Below are positions 32,527-43,534 of a stretch of DNA of 64,000 bases, one piece after another. The notes below the pieces were generated by a model, which saw only the letters and a list, made by a program, of their open reading frames with translations, did no database searches and was not told the origin of the DNA. The stretch comes from Elephas maximus indicus (Eukaryota > Chordata > Mammalia > Proboscidea > Elephantidae): the NCBI RefSeq assembly GCF_024166365.1, contig NC_064821.1, positions 52,603,093 through 52,667,092 of the forward strand, in the 5' to 3' direction. Positions within the stretch are counted from its first letter, which is position 1. Every line of letters begins with the position of its first letter. Both the position numbers and the translations under genes were made by a program.

Positions 32527-32930
32527 GAGCTTATGAATTAAATTGTGGCCGCTCAATTTATGTGTTGGGGTCCTAACCCCTATACCTGTGGATGTAATGT
32601 AATGTAATCACTTTCCATAATGCAATCTAATGTTATGTAATCAATCAGATGAGATCATACTAGAGTTGGATAGATTCAAAATCTAATCACTTCTGAGTTA
32701 TATAAAAAGCAGATAGACACAGAGACATTCGAGCACATGCTGGGGAAGACAGGTGCCATGTGAGGATCACCAAGAACCAAGGAATGCCTGAGGTTACCAA
32801 CAAAGAAGAATTGACATGGCTAAGATCCTGATTTGGACATTTAGCCTCCAGAGCTTGAGAAGATACATTTCTGTTCTTAAAGTCACCCGCTTGTGGTATT
32901 TGTGTTATAGCAGCTCTAGGCGACTAAGAT
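32527..32930 (+). mobile_element. MaLR-type solo LTR (fossil)
   Basis: TTATGAATTAAATTGTGGCC to TTATAGCAGCTCTAGGCGAC, with AGCCTCCAGAGCTTGAGAAG inside. It directly follows the truncated SINE. Non-coding fossil. Confidence 0.75.
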
Positions 32931-33158
32931 ACTCACTTTGAGGCCAGGGGGCTGCTTTTGTACTCCTTGTTAGTGAGTCGTTGGCTGTAGGCTGCCTGGG
33001 TGGGGCTGCATCACCTTCCCGACAAGGGACCTCCACTTCTGCTGAGGGTGACTCAGAAGAAGGGAAGGGCTGGGAGCCATTAGCAGCCAACACTCACAGC
33101 AATTGGGAGATGGGCGTGGCCAGTGCAGGATAACTAGATGGGATACTAACAGTCCACT

Positions 33159-33202
33159 AAACCCATTGCCATTGAGTCAATTCCAACTCACAGTGACCCT
33201 AT
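33159..33202 (-). repeat. AfroSINE tail, first half of a split SINE
   Basis: CCATTGCCATTGAGTCAATT and CACAGTGACCCTATG; the rest of the SINE lies at 33692-33813. Confidence 0.75.
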
Positions 33203-33691
33203 GTTGTTGCTGTTGTTAGGTGTCATTGAGTCAGTTTCAACTCATAACAGCCCTATGTACTACAGAATGAAACATTGCCTGGTCCTGCACCATCCTCACA
33301 ATCGTTATGCTTGAGCTCATTGTTGCAGCCACTGTGTCAATCCATCTCGTTGAGGGTCTTCCTCTTTTTCACTGACCCTGTACTTTACCAAGCATGATGT
33401 CCTTCTCCAGTTACTGATCACTCCTGATAACATGTCCAAAGTATGTAAGACGCAGTCTCGCCATCCTTGCTTCTAAGGAGCATTCTGGTTGTGCTTATTC
33501 CAAGACAAATTTGTTCGTTCTTTTGGCAGTCCGCTATGTAGTAAATATTCCTCACCAACACCACAATTCAAAGGCATCAATTCTTCTTCCATCTTCCTTA
33601 TTCATGGTCCAGCTTTCGCATGCATACAATGCGATTGAAAATACCGTGGCTTGGGTTAGGCGCACCTTGGTCTTCAAGGTGACATCTTTGC
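33203..33691 (-). mobile_element. RTE LINE 3' end inside a SINE
   Basis: GTTGTTAGGTGTCATTGAGT tail, then the antisense C-terminal ORF (KVRLTQATVFSIALYACESW). 5'-truncated, same strand as the host SINE. Confidence 0.88.
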
Positions 33692-33813
33692 TAAACCTGC
33701 CCCGTAGGGTTTCCAAGGCCATAATCTTTCTCCCGTGGAGTGGCTGGTGGGTTTGAACCAATGATCTTTCGGTTGGCAGCTAAGCACTTAACCACTGTGC
33801 CACCAGAGCTCCT
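33692..33813 (-). repeat. AfroSINE, second half of the split SINE
   Basis: CTGCCCCGTAGGGTTTCCAAG to CTGTGCCACCAGAGCTCC, completing 33159-33202. Confidence 0.85.
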
Positions 33814-35567
33814 TTCAACAGTCCACTGCATGTAATCTAAGCAGTTCCTAGATGAAGGGAAGGTCCTATGGACACTGCGGAATGACTGAGAGTGGACACC
33901 AGATTCTCTGGACAAAGAACTGTAACAGTGATGCAATAGTCAACGTTCCTCCAGGATTTAGGTGCTGGGCACCCAGCCCGTTGGCTATGGCTGTGAAGTG
34001 CAAAAGGGAGACAGGGCTTCCAGAAGGCAATTTAAGAAAGATGAACGATGTGCAGGAGGTAATCGATTCTCACTTAACACATACATATTCATGACAGGGC
34101 ATGGGGAGAGGCTGTCTAAAAGCTAACTTGCTGTCAAAACATGGTATTTTTTTTTCTTCCGCTTAACATTGTGGTCTGACTCCAAGTCTCCAACGTCTCC
34201 ATGCGGTCTGAAAACTCCGGGATGAGAAATATTCTATTAACTCTCCATCATGGGGCTGGGCCTGGCGCCAGCTTCCTGGTTGACAGTGAAATCTGTTAGA
34301 GCAGATACGTGACCTACTTTGATGTGGTTACAGACGGAGGGCTCAACCTCCTTGAACACTCAAATCCCTCTCTCGTCCCTGGAGGGAAAAAGCTCATGCA
34401 GCTACTCTGGTTGACTTTAACGAGTGGGTCCTACCCGCTGAATTTCTCCGAAAAGTTTTCAGCCTTCTAAGACCCCTTATTCCTCGGAAAAAAAAGAAAC
34501 TACAACAGAGGAAAAAGATGATTGAAGTTTTACTATTTTGTCTCCCTCTGTTCTTAAGCAAAGCAGACGGGCATTATTTTTAATGCCTCGTCAGCACAGA
34601 GCATAACCTACATATCCACCTTGTCTGGTTTGAATCCTTGATTTTCCATGCTCGTCTCGTTTAGGACAAAGAAATAAACCTGAGCTGAAAGAGAGACAAA
34701 GAAGGAAAGGAGAAGGCGTGAAAGGTTTTATCTGCCAGGTGTGTACAGGGAAACGACAAGGAAATGTTAGCTCCTAGAAATCAATTGCCATTTCCAAGGT
34801 CAGAGAGAAAGATCAAAAAGTGTAGACACTTCAGAATTTTATAGTGTTCTATATAACCAGGTTTCTAAAAATAATAATGTAAAAAAAATAATAACTTCCT
34901 TTTACCTAAGTTAGACACTGCTGCAGGTTAAAAGTCTATATTCTGGCATAATCAAGGAGTATTATAAAAAGCTACTTTGTGGTGGGTTTTTTTTAAAGGG
35001 GGGCACTCTAAATTTATTTTCCATGTTGTTAAAAAAAATTTTTTTTTATTTCATTTATTGCGGCCATCTTGAAGAGGGTCTGGTCAGTGTGATAAATAAG
35101 TTCTTTAAAATGGCAGCCTTTTTTTTTTTTTTTTTAATTCTCTGTACGTAGAGGTGGCCAAACCGTTTCAGTTCCTCAACAAATGAAATTCTTTTTGCTC
35201 TCAAATAGGTCCTTCTGTGTTCTAAGCAGTTTCTGCTCCCTGAGTAAATAAGTATGCAGGTTGGCTTGTCCAAACGTACTTCAGGTCTATTTAAGGTGCT
35301 GCCTTGTCACCTACGGGGAGGAATGTCAGCAAGAGCTAAATCAAAGAGCTGTGACCTTCCGCATCAGCACATTACAGGGGACATTAACTGGCCTCCAAAC
35401 AAGACAGAAGTAGAAGTAGCCTTTCTCTCTCTGGGGTAAAATCTCCCACTGAGATAGGGGTTAATAAGGGGAGCCACAATTTGCTGTGTCAACCTTGGCT
35501 GGGGCGGAGAGAGGGGCAGGAAGGGGACTTCTCTCTGCGAGAAAAGCGCTCCCTACCCCGCCCCCGG
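33814..35567. other. Repeat-poor block, possible regulatory DNA
   Basis: About 1.75 kb with no SINE, RTE or L1 recognised, only T-runs (34149, 35040, 35120). No protein-coding match. Absence of insertions in such a SINE-dense window is the only hint of constraint. Confidence 0.4.
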
Positions 35568-35736
35568 AAACTCTGGTGGCATAGTGGTTAAGTGCTACAG
35601 TTGCTAACCAAAGGGTCGGCAGTTCGAATCCACCAGGCGCTCCTTGGAAACTCTATGGGGCAGTTCTACTCTGTCCCACAGGATCGCTATGAGTCAGAAT
35701 CGACTCGATGGCACTGGGTTTGCTTTTTTTTTTTTT
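35568..35736 (+). repeat. AfroSINE
   Basis: Well-preserved plus short subtype: GGAAACTCTGGTGGCATAGT to GAATCGACTCGATGGCACTG and a T-run. Confidence 0.92.
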
Positions 35737-35934
35737 GGTTACTCTGCCCTCACCCGCTTTTTCTGGACTGGCTCCTTGTTCTCCAGGTCTCAGCTTCAAT
35801 GTCGCCCCCTCAGTGTGGCTCTGCCTGACCACCATTTTTTTTTTTAGCACCCCCACTGTTCTCCATTACTCACTGTTGGTTTCCTCCTTTGAATGAACAT
35901 ATCACGATGTATAATAATGTATATTCTTGCTTAT

Positions 35935-36035
35935 TCTGGATGGCCAGCTCCAGGAGGATAGGGGGCACTCCTCTGGTTCATTAATGTTTACCCAGCAATG
36001 ACCTGTGCCTGGCCCATGTAGGTGCTTGATACCTA
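35935..36035 (+). repeat. L2 LINE 3'-end relic
   Basis: GCCAGCTCCAGGAGGATAGG to TGTGCCTGGCCCATGTAGGT, the usual L2 terminal block. Confidence 0.6.
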
Positions 36036-36877
36036 CTCTCGATATTGTTGTTATTGAGGCTTGAGGGTCCATAACTGATCATTTCTCTTTCCCCCTGCCT
36101 GCATACTCAGAATCAAGTGAGAAGAAGGTGCAGCAGTCTGGCATTTCAGATCTAAATGTCAGCCTTGTTGCTATAATGCTAGGAGCAGGGAATGTACCTT
36201 GGGTCTGTGGCTAAATGGGTTTTCTAATTCCCCTTCCCAATTAGACTTACTTAGCCAGGCTGCTCTGTAGGCTTTGAAGATGCAGAGGTGGAGTTGCTGG
36301 AGGAGGAGGGGAAGGGAGAAAGTGCGGGACTCGGTGTAGAGCAACAATGTTCTTCCCCAGGAAACCTGAGGAGCGGGGAGAAAACGGTCCCTTCTTTCCC
36401 CTCCAGGCTCTCTCCTGCCAACCCTGAACAAGTGGCCAAACACATGATGATTTATTGATCTTCAAATTAGCAAATTTTATGGAGTTTCCTGTCATGGGAC
36501 CTGGGGCCGGGAGCCTTTCGGTTCATCTAGGGGACAGAAATGGCCCTCTCTGTTATGTGTGCAGAAGAGGAAATTGGATGCTGAACCAAACAATTCCAAT
36601 GGACTTCAGAAAGGGAAATGAAGGAGAATAAGAGGAAAAGAGCCTGATGGAGAAGAAAGAAGGGCAGGAGCGGCAAGGAATTAACCTCTGCAGTGATGCT
36701 CCGTGCAGCCTTGCAGACAGACACTCTGTCCTATTTGTGTCCTATTTGTTTGCCACATTTGTTCACTCCTTATTTGCCAGGTGCTCCTCTGTCACATTTC
36801 CTGAGAGTTATCCATTGACTTGCCGGCAGGATCACAGCAGTGCCTTCTAACTCATCAGGCAGCTCTGCATCCATGAT
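36036..36877. other. Repeat-poor intergenic block
   Basis: No gene or repeat recognised. A purine-rich stretch lies at 36285-36330. Confidence 0.35.
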
Positions 36878-37005
36878 CTCATTTTATTCTCAAAATAGCT
36901 TGATGAGGTTGAAGCTAGAATTGTCCCAATTTTATAGAAGGGGCAAATGAACCCTGGAGAGGTTAAGTAACTTGGCCGAAGTTACATAGTAAGTGGTGGA
37001 GCTAT
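36878..37005 (-). repeat. MIR SINE relic
   Basis: CTCATTTTATTCTCAAAATAG, GAACCCTGGAGAGGTTAAGT and AAGTTACATAGTAAGTGGTG in antisense MIR order. Confidence 0.75.
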
Positions 37006-37389
37006 CTGTCCCCACAGGGCAGGTTTTAGGAAAGGATGACAAGCAGAGAGACCAGAATACAAAAGGCCCGCCTTGGGCAGTCATGTCATCCACTCATTCA
37101 TTCATTCATTCTTTCCTCCACTTCTCACTGCAGGAGGGAGAACTGCTTCTTTCAGTGCTCTCTTAACTGGACGCTACTGAAGAGTACCAAAGGTGCCTAT
37201 TGGATTGTCCTGAGGGGTGGGAAAATGAGTCCCATCTCCTCTACTTCACCCACACCAGCTCCCACCACAAGGAGCACATGTGGGATCCATATTAGAGCAT
37301 CACCACATTCATTCAGTAAGATGTCTGCTAAGAGGCAGGCATCCATGTAAACACTGTAGGATTTCGGAGCTGAATCAAGCATAAGGCAG

Positions 37390-37990
37390 TCTCTGAGGAA
37401 TTTCATTCATTCATTTCAGCCACTTATTCTACAAACTCAACATCTGCCAGCACTGTGCTCAGAGCTGGGGATACAAGGTGGACATGACAACTGCTGTCCC
37501 TGTACTCACAGAGGTTACATTCTAGTGATGGAGAGAGACTAATAAATTAAGGAGATTGTAAATTGTGAGAAAGGGGAGAAGAGACAAGGAACTAAGGTGG
37601 AAAATATCAGGGAGTGGGTAGGAAGACCTACTTTGGATATGGTGCCCAGGGAAGGTCTCTCTCAGGAGATGGCATTCAGATTGATAGATGGGAAGAAACC
37701 AACCCTCTTAACACCTAAGGAAGAGCAGTCAAGGCAGGAGGAAGAGCAAACATAGAAGCTGGGGGCAGGAAAGACCTGGAATATTCCGGCACCTGATGGA
37801 ACGTGGCTGAAGCCATTCATGGCATGAGGAAGGTGATTTGGAGAACTGATCTCGGGTTACACCATGCAGGGCCATGGTGGCCACAGGAAAGGGCTCAGAT
37901 CTAAGACGAATGGGAATGCATTGAAGGATCTTGAGATTTCTCAGCAGGAAGTAGTGCCATCTGACTGTTAATATTGCTCTGGTGCCTGTG
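37390..37990. repeat. Old unassigned interspersed repeat
   Basis: GAGGTTACATTCTAGTGATGG, GGAAGGTCTCTCTCAGGAGA, GCAGGGCCATGGTGGCCACA and CATCTGACTGTTAATATTGC follow the order of a common old mammalian repeat also present at 4.5-5.1 kb. Family name not recalled safely. Confidence 0.5.
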
Positions 37991-38059
37991 TGGAAAATGG
38001 ACTAGGGGAGACCAGTTAACAGGTTCTTTCAGAAGTTCAAGAGATGGTGTTGACCTGAA

Positions 38060-38520
38060 TTGGATGTAAGAAGTTCTGGCTGTCTGCGGTTGTGTAACAA
38101 ATTAAAACTTAGTGCTATAAATCAACAACCATTTAACTGTGCTCATGGTTCAAGAATGCCAGCCTGTACAGTGGTGACAGCTCTCTCTGCTCCACAAAGT
38201 TTGGGGCCTCACCTGGGGAGCTCACATGACTCGACTGAGGCCATATGTCTGTGGCCTCAGTTCTCCTCCACGAAAGGTCTCCAGGTTCGAAGTCCAAGTG
38301 GCTCCTTCATTCACGTGTCTGGTGCCTTGGTGCTCCTGGCCTCTTCTTTTCTTTCTTTCTCCATGTGGCTTCTCACCCTTCAGGGTTTCTCCACAAGGCT
38401 GAGCTTCTCAGAATAGGATGGTCTCAGGGTAGTTGCACTTCACATATAACAACTGGCTTCCAAGGGGCAGGAAGCAGAGCCTACCAGGCCAGGTAAAAAT
38501 CTCCCCCAGGAACTGGTCCA
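38060..38520 (-). mobile_element. Old LTR-like repeat (fossil), low confidence
   Basis: GTGTAACAAATTAAAACTTAG start and CCATGTGGCTTCTCACCCTT region resemble an antisense ancient mammalian LTR. Broken, non-coding; family uncertain. Confidence 0.4.
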
Positions 38521-38805
38521 GCATCACTTCTACCATGTTCTAGTCCTCAGAGCTGTCTCAGGGCCCATCCACCTCCTGATGGGGACACGGCAAAGTCACA
38601 TTGCAGAAGGGCATGTGAGGTAGGAGATACATCGCAGACGCTTTTAGAAACTCCAGGCTGCCACATAGAAAGTGGAGAAGACAGAAGTGGACACATCCAA
38701 GGTAGTTTCTGGAGGTAGACTCAATAAGACGATAGTGTAGTAAAGAAAGACGAGCTAGAGATATGAACACACATGTGCAGAGAACAATGAATCTAGGTAG
38801 AAACA

Positions 38806-39006
38806 GTGTTTCACAAACTAAAAAAAAATTTTTTTAATTCAAAGTAGGGAAAGATTAAATTTGGGGATGGATAATGGTAATGGTTGAACAACTTGATAAA
38901 TACAATGAATATCACTGAGTCGTGTAAGTGCAGAACGTTGAAATGGCATATAATTTGTCTCATATATATTTACCACAACTTAAAAAATTCGGCTAAAAAA
39001 AAAAAA
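38806..39006 (+). mobile_element. Old L1 3'UTR end
   Basis: GGGGATGGATAATGGTAATGG, AATATCACTGAGTCGTGTAAG, then CTTAAAAAATTCGGCTAAAA and an A-run. Confidence 0.65.
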
Positions 39007-39375
39007 GGGAGAGATTACTTGTAGCTAGGGGCAAGGCGGACCCTCACATTTCATTGCACAGGTTGCATACTGCACAGCTTGAAGGAATGACATTCCCTGC
39101 CGAGGGGAATGCAGAAAGCTTCACGGAGGAGGTGACATTTGAGATGCAGGATGTCGACAGATGGAAGAGAGGTTGGTAGGAGGGCATTCCAGGAAGAAGG
39201 AACAGTATAGGGAGCAGTATGGAGGTGAGAGAGCTTAGAGCCTGAGCACTCCAGTTCGGTGGGAGTATAGAGTGGGAATGGCAATAATATGGAGTAAGGC
39301 TCAAAAAGTGGCTTGAGGGAAGATCACAGGAGGCTTTGAATGCCAAGCTCAAACTGCGCTTTACTCTCTATACCC
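39007..39375. repeat. Old unassigned repeat, probable
   Basis: GGAGGTGACATTTGAGATGC and GGGCATTCCAGGAAGAAGGA are typical of the same class of old repeat as 37.4-38.0 kb. No gene seen. Confidence 0.4.
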
Positions 39376-39477
39376 CAGGGGTCAGCAAACTATAGCCTGT
39401 GCTAGTCCACAGCCTGGTTTGGTATAGCCTCTGGGCTAAAAATTGTTTTTACACTTCTAAAGGATTATAAGAACAAA

Positions 39478-39597
39478 AACGGGTAGTTCTGCTCTGTCCT
39501 GCTCCATAGGGTTTCCAAGGATCACCTGGTGGACTTGAACTGCTGACCTTTCGGTTAGCAGCCATAGCTCTTAACCACTATACCACCAGGGTTTCCA
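39478..39597 (-). repeat. AfroSINE, tail truncated, inside the hAT element
   Basis: TAGTTCTGCTCTGTCCTGCTC start, head ending TATACCACCAGGGTTTCC. Confidence 0.82.
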
Positions 39598-39609
39598 AAA
39601 GGGCTTTAA

Positions 39610-39812
39610 AAGGGTGGTACAAATGGTTAAGCATGCAGCTACTAACTGAAAGGTTAGAGGCTCAAACCCATCCAGAGGTTCCTTGGAAGAAAAGTCTGGA
39701 AATCTACTTCCAAAAGGTCACAACAATGAAAACCATATGGAGCACAGTTCTACTCTGAAACACATGGGGTCACCATGAGTTGGAATTGACTAGACATCAA
39801 CTGGTTTGGTTA
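39610..39812 (+). repeat. AfroSINE inside the hAT element
   Basis: Plus copy head-to-head with the previous one: GTACAAATGGTTAAGCATGC to GGAATTGACTAGACATCAAC. Confidence 0.82.
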
Positions 39813-39925
39813 AGAACAAGAAAAAAATAAAACAAACACACAAAAGAAGCTCATATGACAGAGATGGTATGTGGCCTGTGAAGTCTAAAATATTTAATTT
39901 ATGACCCTTTACAGAGTCAGGGGAG

Positions 39926-40620
39926 GTGCTGGCATGCTGGGATCACTGCTGTGCTTTACAGGGGTCTGGTGGGTGAGACAGAGGAGAGAGGAGGCCAAGA
40001 GACCAGGTAAGAGGCTCTGCCTGTCATCCTGGTGCCAGGCAGGGAGAGCTTGAGTGGGGGAGGGTGGTGTCAATGCAAGGGAAAAAATGAGTCTCCCAAG
40101 GCCCAGGTCCCATTCGTGGTCAATGCTGTTGATTAGTCAATATCAAGGGGAGGGGGGAGAATCATGTACACACCCAGTGGGAGAGTGAGGGATGTGCCCA
40201 GCCTGCAGGAGGGGAGACCGAAGACAGATTACCAAGAGGCTTCCTGCGCTGCTGGGCCTCTTCTTGTCCCATTTGTATCAGGAGTTCTGGATCAAGTTCT
40301 ATTTGAAGATTTTTTTTTAATTTATTTTTTGCTGAAAATATAGATGACTAACAATCATTGGTAGAACTGAGGTAGTCCCCTTTTCATCTCAGGAAGCCTG
40401 AGGAACTGTTTCTAAAAAGAACTTGCTGTTATCAAGAATTTTGGTCTTCCTGCCCACCCCATCCAGAGTTATGGGCTTCCAGAAGGTTCTGGGTGTTGAT
40501 GGTAGGACAGGGTGGTATAACGGGAAAGATATGGCCGCTGCCCAGCTGTGTTCCCCTCGGCCTTGGTGCCCTTCAAAGGAAAAATAGGGGTAATGTGATC
40601 TGTCTGGCATGTACGTATGG
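39926..40620. other. Intergenic, nothing recognised
   Basis: G-rich and T-rich patches (40030-40160, 40305-40330); no gene or clear repeat. Confidence 0.35.
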
Positions 40621-40672
40621 AAGACATATGGAAAGAACCTGGCACATGCTAGGTGCTCAATAGATAATTATC
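40621..40672 (+). repeat. MIR/L2 tail fragment
   Basis: AACCTGGCACATGCTAGGTG and CTCAATAGATAATTAT. Confidence 0.5.
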
Positions 40673-40674
40673 GC

Positions 40675-41065
40675 TAGTTGCCGTCGAGTAGGCTCTGACT
40701 CATGGCAACCACATGTACAACAGAATGAAACTACGCCTGATCCTGCACCATCTCCATAATTGTTGGTATGCTTGAGTCCATTGTTGTGGCCACTGTGTAT
40801 TCTGAGTGTTTTCCAACCTAGGGGGCTCACATTCCAGCACTATCTTGGACAATATTCTGTTGTGATCAGTAGGGTTTTCACTGACTAATTTTTGGAAGTA
40901 GATTGCCAGGCCTTCCTTCCTAGTCTGTCTTAGTCTGGAAGCTCCACTGAAACTTGTCCACCACGGGTGACCCCGCTGGTATTTGGAATACTGGTAGCAT
41001 AGCTTCCAGCATCACAGCAACATGCAAGCCACCACAGTACAACAAACTGACAGACAGTTGGTGAT
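40675..41065 (-). repeat. Long SINE variant related to the tRNA-Gly type
   Basis: RTE-like tail (GTTGCCGTCGAGTAGGCTCT), an RTE-like CATTGTTGTGGCCACTGTGT stretch, then the SINE body (GACTAATTTTTGGAAGTAGA, GCATCACAGCAACATGCAAG). The tRNA head is missing or decayed. Confidence 0.75.
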
Positions 41066-41944
41066 TAATTACAATTGATAATTATGATCAGTATTCTTTT
41101 TATTCAACTTCATGGCCGGCATCACCCAGGACATCTCTCACAGCCACTTTACTTGAAGAATAGCCAGAATGTGAAGAGACCTGAGTGATGTGAGTCCCCA
41201 GTCTGAGAACCGTTCCCCCATCTCCCCAGTGATTTCTAACAATTAGAAAGGGTCCCATGTGGAATGGGCTGCTTTAAAAAATGCAGATGTGGAGCAGAAA
41301 CTACCCCATCTACAGTCATTGACAAACAAACCCGCAGGGCTCCCAACGGGCAAGGCAGCCTGTTTCACTTGGGTGGGGGGAGGCAAACTTCCGAGAACTG
41401 GAAATACTTTGAATCATATAGAGCCATTGTCTTCTACTCACTGGCTTGGGGCTCCACAGAACAAAATCATTTTACTTCTATCTCAGTGTTTCCTCCAAGT
41501 CTTCTTCCTGCATTCACTGTCTGCTGTTTTTATATTTTTTTGATGTCTTTCTGTTCTGTCACTGGCTAACTCCTGGAGTTGGGGTTAGATTGCCAGCTGT
41601 TGGCTTTGTGAAAAGATAAAGGATTGCAGGACTTCTGTGAGGTAGAAAGAGGGAGTGAGAGACAGCAACTATCAATCCTCGGTTATATATAACTGTCTGA
41701 CCTACAGGGGAGCCAGCCCCACACTGAATGTGCTCTTCAGCTCGGCCCTGGCGGCCCTAGACAGCCCTGCTCCCTTTCCCTGAGGCAGCTCTGCAAAGGG
41801 TGGGGCTGGAACAGTGCGAGGGGGCGCTGGGTCTCTGCTCAGTAGCTGGACGCTCCATCTCTGAGCAAAATTCTCTACCTTGGCACCTCCATACTGCTCT
41901 TGACCCTGTCTCACCTCTCTTGTCCAGCCTGGAGAGGGGCAAGA
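41066..41944. other. Repeat-poor intergenic block
   Basis: No gene or repeat recognised in about 880 bases. Confidence 0.35.
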
Positions 41945-42095
41945 GGGAGAATTTGGGTTGGAGAGAACTGAGTTCAAACCCACTTGCTGGCTGTGTGACT
42001 TAGAGGAAGCCACTTAATCTCTCTGAGGTGATTTTCCCACCTATCAAATGAGCTTAAAGAACTCATTAATGACCCTCGTAGAACTGTTGGAATCA
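41945..42095 (+). repeat. MIR SINE relic
   Basis: TTCAAACCCACTTGCTGGCT, GTGTGACTTAGAGGAAGCCA and TTAATCTCTCTGAGGTGATT in MIR order. Confidence 0.75.
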
Positions 42096-42111
42096 AATGA
42101 CTACATATAAT

Positions 42112-42302
42112 GTTGTTGTTGGGTGCCGTCAATTCTGTTCCAAGTCAGCGACCCTGTAGGACGCAGTAGAACTGCTCCAGAGGGCTTCCTAGGCTGTAAT
42201 CTTTAAGAGAGAAGATCACTAGGTCTTTTCTCCTGAAGAGCAGCTGGCAGGTTCAAACCACCAACATTTTGGTCAGTAGCCCAACACTTTAACTCTCGTG
42301 TC
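42112..42302 (-). repeat. AfroSINE, first of a four-member train
   Basis: GTTGTTGTTGGGTGCCGTCA start; head decays at TTAACTCTCGTGTCAGGG. Confidence 0.83.
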
Positions 42303-42330
42303 AGGGTGTATACATATATATATAACCTAC
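42303..42330. repeat. TA-rich microsatellite
   Basis: ATACATATATATATAAC between two SINEs; similar TA runs recur at 42485-42515 and 42725-42860. Confidence 0.7.
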
Positions 42331-42476
42331 CCATTGCCGTAGAGTTGATTCCAACCCATAGCAACCCCTACAGGATAGAGTAGAACTGCCCCATAGGGTT
42401 TCCAAGGAGTGGCTGGTAGATTCGAACTGCTGACCTTTTGGTTAAACAGTTCTTAACCACTGTGCAAACAGGGCTC
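42326..42476 (-). repeat. AfroSINE, second of the train
   Basis: CATTGCCGTAGAGTTGATTCC to CTGTGCAAACAGGGCTC, followed by a (TC)n run. Confidence 0.86.
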
Positions 42477-42518
42477 TCTCTCTCTCTCTCTATGTATATA
42501 TGCATATGTTCAAAAACA

Positions 42519-42723
42519 AAAACCAAACCTGTTGCCATGGAGTTGGTTCTGACTCATGGTGGCCCTGTGTGTTACAGAATAGAACTGAGCTCCACAGGGT
42601 TTTCTGGGCTACAATCTTCATGGAAGCAGATCACCAGGCCTTTCTTCAGCACTGCAGGATGGGTTTGAACTGCCAATCTATAGGTTAGTAGCTGATGACA
42701 AACCACTTGCACCACCCAGGGGC
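42519..42723 (-). repeat. AfroSINE, third of the train
   Basis: Long subtype: CTGTTGCCATGGAGTTGGTT to TTGCACCACCCAGGGGCC. Confidence 0.86.
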
Positions 42724-42724
42724 C

Positions 42725-42856
42725 TATATAAATATATATATACCAGCCCAGTGCCGTCGAGTTGATTCACACAGATAAATATATATACATATATTCATAT
42801 GTATATATACACAGACACATACATTGATTGATAGACAGATACATAGATTATACATA
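42725..42856. repeat. TA-rich microsatellite with SINE tail fragment
   Basis: Runs of ATATATAT and GATAGATA-like units flank a short SINE tail (GCCGTCGAGTTGATTC, 42752-42767). Confidence 0.7.
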
Positions 42857-42955
42857 TCTGTTGCCACTGAGTCGATTCCAACTCATAATGACCCTATAGG
42901 ACAGAGTAGAACTGCCCCATAAAGTTTCCAAGAAGTGCCTGGTGGATTAGAACGG
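42857..42955 (-). repeat. AfroSINE, fourth of the train, head truncated
   Basis: CTGTTGCCACTGAGTCGATT to CCTGGTGGATTAGAACGG. Confidence 0.83.
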
Positions 42956-43534
42956 CCCTGCAGGGTTCCCGCATCTGGTGACAGCAGACAGTAGCAGGGA
43001 AGTACGTCCCTGACAGACTCTGCATAGTGTCCTTTCTACCAGAACCCTGGCTGAGACTGGCTGCTCCCTGCCCCAAGCCCACCCTCCCAGAAGCAAATAT
43101 ACCTTCCCCCTAGCCAGCTCAAAGCAGATGTTCCGAGAGCTTCTTTTCCTTTCTCCAGGCCTCTGATCTTCCTTTCAGGGCAGGACACCATATTCAAAAG
43201 AGACTGTGATGATGAGGAGTAGAAATACGCTGCTGGAAGGTTTTTATGTGTGCCTTGATTGAGCAGGTTTTATATGAAAGAACCCAGCTTATAGCTTCAC
43301 ACATGGGTCCAAGCAGTTCTCATCATCTGTCCTGGGGAGGGGTTTCTCTACGGTGACGTGGAAAAGATCAGGGGGTTGGAATCAGAGTCCCTGGATTTGA
43401 GGGGTTCTTGTTGACTTGTGAGGTTTTCTCACCAGCCGCCAGGAGGAACCAGAAAGGAGTCTGGAGACACTGTGTAGGCAGAGCCAGAGGCAGGGGAGGG
43501 GTGGGTGAAATGAGGGGACAAGAAGCTATGAGCC
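42956..43534. other. Intergenic, nothing recognised
   Basis: No gene or clear repeat. Confidence 0.35.

Larger units (their letters stand above)
39376..39925 (+). mobile_element. Non-autonomous hAT-type DNA transposon, split by two SINEs
   Basis: Starts CAGGGGTCAGCAAACTATAG, the inverted-repeat end of a widespread mammalian hAT. After two SINEs it resumes near 39860 with GGCCTGTGAAGTCTAAAATA and CCCTTTACAGAG at its right end. No transposase. Confidence 0.65.
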
